From positions 1 to 19,408 of the forward strand of contig JABFVP010000627.1 in assembly GCA_013362725.1 (NCBI GenBank): DNA of 19,408 nt. The letters run 5' to 3'. The stretch is from Cupriavidus sp. (GTDB lineage Bacteria; Pseudomonadota; Gammaproteobacteria; Burkholderiales; Burkholderiaceae). The translations under genes were made by a program, and so were the position numbers. This document shows positions 14,456 through 19,408 of this stretch, one piece after another. Below the pieces are notes generated by a model, which was given only the letters and a program-made list of their open reading frames with translations, ran no database searches and was not told the DNA's origin. Each line of letters opens with the position of its first letter. Positions within the stretch are counted from its first letter, which is position 1.

Positions 14456-14500
14456 ATGGCAGAGGCGCGCGCGCCGGATTGCGGCCATCATGCAGTCTGA
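14456..14500 (+). CDS. Possible 14-residue leader ORF overlapping the AraC-like start
   Basis: ATG at 14456 follows GGAG (14443-14446) by nine bases and reads MAEARAPDCGHHAV, then TGA at 14498-14500. It overlaps the ATG of the AraC-like gene (14490) by 11 bases in another frame. The main gene has no good ribosome binding site of its own, so translation could be coupled through this small ORF. It may equally be chance. Confidence 0.2.
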   Translation: MAEARAPDCGHHAV

Positions 14501-15122
14501 TCCTGTCCGCCCCTCGCGCTTCCCCATGCATGTCCACCTGCAGTCCTCCATGCACGCCAGCCTGCAGCAGCTGTGGCTGGCGTTTCCGCTGTCGGTGGGC
14601 GCCGAGCGCGGCCGGGTGGTGGTCAGGCGGCGCGGCTACGAGCGGGTGCTGCTGCCCGGCCAGCAGGCCATCGTCGACCCGTTCGAAGCGTTTGCGCTGC
14701 GCCTGGATGGCAGCAGCGCGCAGCCGGCGGCATGCACGCTCGAAATGCGGGGGCTGACCCCGGCACAACCGTCGGAATGCCTGCACCATCGGATTGCCAA
14801 GCGCGTGTTCCTGCAGCCGCAGTACGCCTGGAACGCCGCCTTTATCGCGGAGCGGCTCGGCATGTCCGCGGCGCAGCTGCGCCGCGCCTTGTTCGCGCAG
14901 GGGACCGCGCTGACCGACCTGTGCCGCACGCAACGGCTGATGCGGCTGCTGTTCGACGTAATGGCGGTCGACGCGGCGCTGGGCGAGGTAAGGCGGCGTG
15001 TCGGGTGGCCGGCCAACAGTGATGTCGACAGTGCATTTTATGACCGCTTCGGCGTCTCGCTGGAGGCCGCGCGGCGGCTGGCCTGCACGCACGCGCTGCC
15101 GCGGCAGCGCTCGGTGGCATGA
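14490..15122 (+). CDS. Atypical AraC-like helix-turn-helix protein
   Basis: Predicted 210 residues from the ATG at 14490. The C-terminal half resembles an AraC DNA-binding domain. The first helix-turn-helix, FIAERLGMSAAQLRRALFAQ (118-137), matches well, including the GTALTDLCRTQRL linker helix. The second (about 162-195: GEVRRRVGWPANSDVDSAFYDRFGVSLEAAR) keeps the VGW and RFGVS positions but departs from the usual GF-SxSxF pattern. The N-terminal half (1-110) looks like a shortened cupin-type sensor part, with RRRGYERVLLPGQQAIVDPFEAF. This gene is less certain than its neighbours. The start is unclear (ATGs at 14526 and 14550 are alternatives), and none has a good ribosome binding site. It lies between two LysR genes on the same strand. 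Confidence 0.65.
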   Translation: MQSDPVRPSRFPMHVHLQSSMHASLQQLWLAFPLSVGAERGRVVVRRRGYERVLLPGQQAIVDPFEAFALRLDGSSAQPAACTLEMRGLTPAQPSECLHHRIAKRVFLQPQYAWNAAFIAERLGMSAAQLRRALFAQGTALTDLCRTQRLMRLLFDVMAVDAALGEVRRRVGWPANSDVDSAFYDRFGVSLEAARRLACTHALPRQRSVA

Positions 15123-15143
15123 CGCGTGCGGCTCGGTTTGCGA

Positions 15144-15149
15144 GATAAT
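15144..15149 (+). promoter_or_regulatory. Possible -10 box before the downstream LysR gene
   Basis: GATAAT in the 66 bp gap is one base from the TATAAT consensus and lies 40 bp before the ATG at 15189. No matching -35 box is seen, so the support is slight. Confidence 0.2.
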
Positions 15150-15188
15150 CCGGCGAAATAAGCCGCCGTTGTGCCGGGGAATGATGTC

Positions 15189-16091
15189 ATGCGCTTTGAT
15201 CTGGTCGACCTGAAACTGTTCACGCATATCGCGGAGGCACAGAGCCTGACCGGCGGGGCGCAGCGCTCGCACCTGTCGCTGGCCGCGGCCAGCACGCGCA
15301 TCAAGAACCTGGAGGAACACGTCGGCGTCAAGCTGCTGAGCCGCAGCAGCCAGGGCGTGAAGGTGACCGGGGCGGGCGAGACCCTGCTCGCCCATGCGCG
15401 CCGCGTGCTGCGCCAGCTGGAGCAGCTCAGCGGCGACCTGCAGGAATACGCGGCGGGCGTCAAGGGCCATGTGCGCGTGTTCGCCAACACTACCGCCATG
15501 AGCGAGTTCCTGCCGGCGGTGCTGCGCAGCTACCTGGTGAGCCATCCGGACGTGACCATCGACATGCATGAACGGCTCAGCCCGGATATCGTGCGCGCGG
15601 TGCAGGAGGGCATCGTCGATATCGGCATCATCGCCGGCAACGTGCGCACCGAAGGGCTGGAGGTCATGCCATACCGGCGCGACCGGCTGGTGCTGGCGAC
15701 CGCGCTGAGCCATCCGCTGGCCGAGCGCGGCCGCGTGGATTTCATCGATACGCTCGACTACGACTTCATCGGCCTGCCCGAGGACAGCGCCATCCACAAC
15801 TTCCTGAAGCGCGCCGCGGCGGACTTGCAGCGCAGCCTGCGCTGGCGCGTGCAGGTCAGCAATTTCGAGACCGCGTGCCGCATGGTCGAGGCCAATGTCG
15901 GCCTGGCCGTGCTGCCCGAGACCACCGCGCGCCGCCACGCCAGGGCGATGGCGCTGCGCATCGTCCAGCTCGACGACGAATGGGCCGAGCGCCAGCTGCA
16001 GATCTGCGTGGCCGACCTCGACGCCTTGCCGCTGTTCGCACGCAAGCTGGTGGACCTGCTGGTGGAAGACGGGCAGGGGCGCCAGGACTGA
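15189..16091 (+). CDS. LysR family transcriptional regulator
   Basis: 300 residues from the ATG at 15189, preceded by GGGGA about eight bases upstream. A GTG at 15171 would add six residues but would overlap that site. The helix-turn-helix spans about 17-42 (AQSLTGGAQRSHLSLAAASTRIKNLE), then VGVKLLSRSSQGVKVTGAGE. The effector domain begins near HVRVFANTTAMSEFLPAVL (about 93). It is not divergent from any enzyme gene. Upstream is the AraC-like gene on the same strand, and downstream it converges on the acyl-CoA synthetase gene with only 27 bp between stops. Its target could be the CoA-related operon to its right, but the gene order alone does not show this. Confidence 0.93.
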   Translation: MRFDLVDLKLFTHIAEAQSLTGGAQRSHLSLAAASTRIKNLEEHVGVKLLSRSSQGVKVTGAGETLLAHARRVLRQLEQLSGDLQEYAAGVKGHVRVFANTTAMSEFLPAVLRSYLVSHPDVTIDMHERLSPDIVRAVQEGIVDIGIIAGNVRTEGLEVMPYRRDRLVLATALSHPLAERGRVDFIDTLDYDFIGLPEDSAIHNFLKRAAADLQRSLRWRVQVSNFETACRMVEANVGLAVLPETTARRHARAMALRIVQLDDEWAERQLQICVADLDALPLFARKLVDLLVEDGQGRQD

Positions 16092-16118
16092 AGCCGCGGT
16101 GCCCGCGGACAGGGCCGG

Positions 16119-17651
16119 CTACGGCTGGCCTGCCAGCAGCTCGCGCAACTGGTGCTTGAGCAGCTTGCCGCTGGCCGTGGTCGGCATCGCCGCCACGCGC
16201 ACGATGCGCTCGGGGCGCTTGTAGGGCGACAGGCGCCCGACCAGGTAGTCATGCAGCGCCGGCGCGTCGAAGCGTTCGCCCTCGCGGATTTCGACGAAGG
16301 CGACCACTTCCTCGTTGCCGTCCGCGGCGGGTTGGCCGATCACGGCCGACACGCGCACCGAAGGATGCGTGTTGAGTACCGATTCGACTTCGATAGGGTA
16401 GACCGTGAAGCCCGAGCGGATGATCAGGTCCTTGGTGCGGCCGACGATAAACAAGGCGCCGTCGGCGTCGAGCCGCCCGATATCGCCGGTGTTGAGCCAG
16501 CCGCCGGGGCGCAGGGCCTCGGCGGTCAGATCCGGCGCGCGGTAGTAGCCGCGCATCACGCCGGGGCCACGGATCCATAGTTCGCCGGGCTGTCCCGGCG
16601 CCACCGGCTCGCCGTCGGGCCCGACCACCTGCAGCTCGGCGCCCGGGACGATCTGGCCCGCGGCGCAATCGGCGCGCGGCCGGTCCATGCGCGTCACGAA
16701 CATCGATCCGGCGTATTCGGTCATGCCGTAGCCATGGTGCAGCGGCTGGCCAAAGGCGGCTTCGACATCACGCTTGAGCGTGGGGTCGAGCGGACCGCCG
16801 CCGGTGTAGAGATAGCGCAGGCGTGGCGACGGCTGCAAGGGCGCGCCGGTGGCCCGCACGTGGGCCAGGATGCGGCTGAACATGGTGGGTACGCCCTGCA
16901 GCAGCGTGATCGCGCCGTCGCGGATCGCCGCGGTCAGGTCCGCGGCGTTGAAGCGCGCGCACAGGTACAGGCTGGCGCCGGCGTGCAGCGTCGATACCAG
17001 CAGCGTGCCCAGCCCGAACACATGCGAGAGCGGCATCACCGCGTAGGCGCAGTCGTCCGGCTGCATGCGGCGCGAGGCCACGGTCACGTCGGCAAAGTGC
17101 AGCAGGCCGCGGTGAGTGACCATCACCCCCTTGGGCTGTGCGGTGGTGCCCGAGGTGTAGACCAGCGCGGCCACGTCGCGCGCCAGCGCTTCGGGCTCGC
17201 GCGTGGCGGTGTCGTCGACGGCGCCGGCCATCAGCGGGCCCAGGCCGGCCGGGGCAATTTCACGGGCGCGGTAGCGTACGCCGTGGCGCAGCGCATCCGG
17301 CGATGCGGCATGGGTGAACAGCATCAGCCGCGGGCGGCAGTGGGCGCGGATCACCTCGATCTCGCGCTCGGACAGGCGCGCGTTGACGACCACCGGCCAT
17401 GCGCCCAGCTCGGACAAGGCGAATACCAGCGTGACCACCGCCAGGCAGTTCTCGGCCACCACCAGCACCCGGTCGCCGGTGCCCACGCCCTGCGCGTGCA
17501 GATAGCGCTGCGCGTCTTCGATGCCGGCCCACAGCTGCGCATAGGTGGTGCTCCGGTCTTCTTCGATGACGGCGACATGGCCGGGCGTGTGCGCGGCCCA
17601 GTGGCGCGGGATGTCGCTGATGCGGGTAAGGGGGGCTCGGTCCGGTGGCAT
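16119..17651 (-). CDS. AMP-dependent acyl-CoA synthetase (ANL superfamily)
   Basis: 510 residues. It activates a carboxylic acid with ATP and CoA through an acyl-adenylate. Core motifs are in order: YTSGTTAQPKGVM (165-177, phosphate loop), MPLSHVFGLG (206-215), GYGMTE (307-312), WLNTGDIG with Asp390, RTKDLIIRSGFTVYP (405-419), and the catalytic lysine of TASGKLL (Lys496). All key residues look intact. Length and motifs fit short- or medium-chain or aryl-acid CoA ligases rather than long-chain enzymes, but the substrate is not readable. The ATG at 17651 has only a weak upstream AGGA. It is the last visible gene of a minus-strand operon, 44 bp behind the thiolase. Confidence 0.94.
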   Translation of the reverse strand: MPPDRAPLTRISDIPRHWAAHTPGHVAVIEEDRSTTYAQLWAGIEDAQRYLHAQGVGTGDRVLVVAENCLAVVTLVFALSELGAWPVVVNARLSEREIEVIRAHCRPRLMLFTHAASPDALRHGVRYRAREIAPAGLGPLMAGAVDDTATREPEALARDVAALVYTSGTTAQPKGVMVTHRGLLHFADVTVASRRMQPDDCAYAVMPLSHVFGLGTLLVSTLHAGASLYLCARFNAADLTAAIRDGAITLLQGVPTMFSRILAHVRATGAPLQPSPRLRYLYTGGGPLDPTLKRDVEAAFGQPLHHGYGMTEYAGSMFVTRMDRPRADCAAGQIVPGAELQVVGPDGEPVAPGQPGELWIRGPGVMRGYYRAPDLTAEALRPGGWLNTGDIGRLDADGALFIVGRTKDLIIRSGFTVYPIEVESVLNTHPSVRVSAVIGQPAADGNEEVVAFVEIREGERFDAPALHDYLVGRLSPYKRPERIVRVAAMPTTASGKLLKHQLRELLAGQP

Positions 17652-17683
17652 GTTTCAGGCGTCCTGGTGCGGGCAAAGTGTCC

Positions 17684-17694
17684 GCCGCTGCGGC
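17684..17694. promoter_or_regulatory. Small perfect palindrome after the thiolase stop
   Basis: GCCGCTGCGGC lies directly after the thiolase stop codon and before the acyl-CoA synthetase start on the minus strand. It has five-pair arms around one base. It may modestly affect message stability between the two genes. It has no T tract and is not a convincing terminator. Confidence 0.2.
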
Positions 17695-17695
17695 A

Positions 17696-18904
17696 TCAAT
17701 AGCGTTCGAACACCGCGGCAATGCCCTGGCCACCGCCGATGCACATGGTTTCCAGGCCGTAGCGGCCGCCGCGGCGCTGCAGTTCGTGCAGCAGCGTGGC
17801 CAGGATGCGCACGCCGGTGGCGCCGATCGGATGGCCCAGCGAGATCCCCGAGCCGTTGACGTTGAGCTTGTGCTCGATCGCGTCCTGGTCCTGCCAGTCC
17901 CAGCCCTTGAGCACGGCCAGCACCTGGCAGGCGAAGGCCTCGTTCAGCTCGACCAGGTCCATCTGCTCCAGCGTCAGGTTCAGGCGCGCCAGCAGCTTCT
18001 TCACCGCCGGCACCGGGCCGATGCCCATGTGCGAGGGCTCGCAGCCGGCAGCGGCCCAGCCCACCAGCGAGGCCATCGGGGTCAGGCCGAGTTCGGCGAG
18101 CTTGTCCTCGGCGACGATCAGGCAGGCCGCCGAGGCATCGTTCTGCTGGCTCGCGTTGCCCGCGGTGACGGTGCCGTTCGGCATCAGCACGCGCAGCTTG
18201 GCCAGGCTCTCGAGCGTGGTCTGCGGGCGGAAGCCTTCGTCGCGCGTAAATGCCACCGGCTCGCCCTTGCGCTGCGGCACCTGCACCGGGACGATCTCGG
18301 CGTCGAAGCGTCCGGCCTCCCACGCCGCGGCGGCGCGCTGGTGGCTGCGCACGGCAAAGGCGTCGGCGTCCTCGCGGCTGATGCCGTAGTCGCGCGCCAG
18401 GTTCTCGGCGGTCTCGATCATGCCGGAGATCTTGCCGAAGCGCTCCACCGGCTGCGAGCGTTCGCGGCCGCGGTCGAGACGGTCGAAGAAGCGCACGTTG
18501 CCGGAGCGGGCGCCCCAGCGCATATCGGTGGTGTAGTACTCGATATTGCTCATGCTTTCGACGCCGCCGGCGATCACCACGTCGGCCGCGCCGCTCTGCA
18601 CCATCATCGAAGCCGTGACGATGGCCTGCAGGCCGCCGCCGCAGCGGCGATCGAGCTGCATGCCCGGCACTTCCACCGGCAGGCCGGCCTGCAGCGCTGC
18701 CCAGCGGCCCACGCACGGCACTTCGCTGTTGGCGTAGGACTGGGCGAAGACGACGTCGTCGATGCGCGCCGGGTCGATGCCGCTGCGTTCCACCACCGCG
18801 CGCACGGCAGTCGCGGCCAGTTCTTCGACCGGGACCGGACGCAGGCTGCCGCCGAAGGTGCCGACGGGGGTGCGAAGGGGGGTGACGATTGCAGCTCTGC
18901 GCAT
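17696..18904 (-). CDS. Thiolase (acetyl-CoA C-acyltransferase family)
   Basis: 402 residues, normal for a degradative or biosynthetic thiolase. It either cleaves a 3-ketoacyl-CoA with CoA or condenses acetyl-CoA units. The nucleophile Cys88 sits in LDRRCGGGLQA, followed by NEAFA (Asn321), GHPIGATG with His358, and the second cysteine Cys388 in CIGGGQGIA. The set is complete. The sequence around Cys88 (RRCGGG) differs from the common NRLCGSG or NRQCSSG, which suggests a side branch of the family. The ATG at 18904 has AAGGAG six bases upstream; the frame stays open further up, but that is the CoA-transferase gene read in another frame. It stands between the CoA-transferase and the CoA ligase genes. 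Confidence 0.94.
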   Translation of the reverse strand: MRRAAIVTPLRTPVGTFGGSLRPVPVEELAATAVRAVVERSGIDPARIDDVVFAQSYANSEVPCVGRWAALQAGLPVEVPGMQLDRRCGGGLQAIVTASMMVQSGAADVVIAGGVESMSNIEYYTTDMRWGARSGNVRFFDRLDRGRERSQPVERFGKISGMIETAENLARDYGISREDADAFAVRSHQRAAAAWEAGRFDAEIVPVQVPQRKGEPVAFTRDEGFRPQTTLESLAKLRVLMPNGTVTAGNASQQNDASAACLIVAEDKLAELGLTPMASLVGWAAAGCEPSHMGIGPVPAVKKLLARLNLTLEQMDLVELNEAFACQVLAVLKGWDWQDQDAIEHKLNVNGSGISLGHPIGATGVRILATLLHELQRRGGRYGLETMCIGGGQGIAAVFERY

Positions 18905-18944
18905 GGAAGTCTCCTTGGAATCCGGTATTGGGTGAACCATCAAG

Positions 18945-19408
18945 TTAGTCGGTGGGCGCCATTCCGGGAAGGTTGGGAAGGGCGACGAAGGCCGCGCCGC
19001 AGTGGCGCAGCAGCGCATGGGCCTGGCGCTCCAGGCCGGCGCGGTGTTCGGGGGCAGCGATGTCCAGCATGCGGCGCACCCGCTGCGACAAGGTCTGGCC
19101 GCGCAGGTCGGCCACGCCATGCTCGGTGACGATCAGGCCGGCATCGGCGCGCGGCGTGCTGACCGGGCCGGACAATTGCGCGACGATGCGGCTCGCCCCT
19201 TTGGCGGTGGCGGGCAGCGCCACGATCGGCAGGCCGCCGCGGCTGCACGCGGCGCCGCGCAGGAAATCCACCGCGCCGCCGACCGCGCCGACATAGACAC
19301 CCGCGGCCACTTCGGCATTGACCTGTCCGGTCAGGTCGACCTCGATTGCCGAATTGATCGCGGTCAGCTTGTCGACGCTGGCGAGCACTTCGGGATGGTG
19401 GGTATACG
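18945..19408 (-). CDS. Acetyl-CoA hydrolase/CoA-transferase family protein, N-terminus beyond window
   Basis: Only the C-terminal 154 residues are inside the window; the frame runs off the right edge with no start codon needed. Visible motifs are AINSAIEVDLTGQVNAE, GGAVDFLRGAACSRGG and IVTEHGVADLRGQT. These are typical of the C-terminal domain of the 4-hydroxybutyrate/acetyl-CoA transferase (Cat1/Cat2-like) family. Such enzymes move CoA between short carboxylic acids; the catalytic Glu lies in the missing part or close to it. It is first of the visible operon, with 40 bp to the thiolase. Having both a CoA-transferase and a CoA ligase in one operon suggests two ways to activate an acid, or two different acids in one pathway. 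Confidence 0.9.
   Translation of the reverse strand, partial: YTHHPEVLASVDKLTAINSAIEVDLTGQVNAEVAAGVYVGAVGGAVDFLRGAACSRGGLPIVALPATAKGASRIVAQLSGPVSTPRADAGLIVTEHGVADLRGQTLSQRVRRMLDIAAPEHRAGLERQAHALLRHCGAAFVALPNLPGMAPTD

Noticed and set aside
14373..15938. 521-residue minus-strand frame across the AraC-like and LysR genes
   Set aside because: It spans two plus-strand genes and their gap, and shows no recognisable family. Treated as a GC-driven shadow.
16094..16108. CCGCG-GTGCC-CGCGG hairpin between the LysR and acyl-CoA synthetase genes
   Set aside because: Only five pairs and no T tract on either strand; such short GC palindromes are common by chance here.
18905..19120. 72-residue N-terminal extension of the thiolase
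   Set aside because: It overlaps the CoA-transferase gene in another frame. The ATG at 18904 has AAGGAG at ideal distance and starts exactly where thiolases start.
17645..19129. 494-residue plus-strand frame antisense to the thiolase and CoA-transferase
   Set aside because: No motif, His/Ala/Arg-rich, opposite genes with complete active sites.

Overview
The window comes from a GC-rich betaproteobacterium of the Burkholderiales, most likely Cupriavidus or a close relative. The evidence is indirect. There are three Bug/TctC-type solute-binding proteins, many LysR regulators paired with small catabolic clusters, and short GGAG-type ribosome binding sites, and the protein sequences feel like Cupriavidus. 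No ribosomal or other marker gene is present to fix the genus. I see no tRNA, rRNA, insertion sequence, CRISPR array or phage gene. It reads as an accessory catabolic region, built from small transport-plus-enzyme cassettes that each have their own regulator.

Layout. (1) 1-3980: an MHS-family MFS transporter (cut by the left edge) and a GMC flavin oxidoreductase on the minus strand, with a divergent IclR regulator. (2) 4003-8714: a LysR regulator divergent from a tight three-gene operon of Bug protein, M81 (MlrC-like) metallopeptidase and a second Bug protein. (3) 8757-11081: a divergent pair made of an iron-sulfur uracil-DNA glycosylase-type protein (minus) and a secreted lipoprotein with a PQQ-dependent sugar dehydrogenase-like propeller (plus). 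(4) 11109-14395: an M20 amidohydrolase and a Tat-exported Bug protein on the minus strand, with a divergent LysR. This Bug gene carries an in-frame TAA that removes its last 18 residues. (5) 14490-16091: an atypical AraC-like protein followed by another LysR regulator. (6) 16119-19408, minus strand: a CoA-transferase (cut by the right edge), a thiolase and an AMP-forming acyl-CoA synthetase, which look like an acyl-CoA activation and thiolysis operon.

How the genes work together. Clusters 2 and 4 repeat one plan: a divergent LysR gene, one metal-dependent hydrolase, and one or two Bug binding proteins, with no TctA/TctB membrane partner in the window. The natural reading is that a periplasmic Bug protein captures or senses an organic acid or amide-like compound, the cytoplasmic hydrolase splits it, and LysR switches the cassette on. 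Cluster 6 could receive carboxylic acids from such reactions, but nothing in the sequence proves a link. The most notable items are the Bug-M81-Bug cassette, the nonsense codon in the third Bug gene, the well-formed repeat arrays in the two LysR-divergent intergenic regions, and a terminator-like hairpin inside the leader of the lipoprotein gene.
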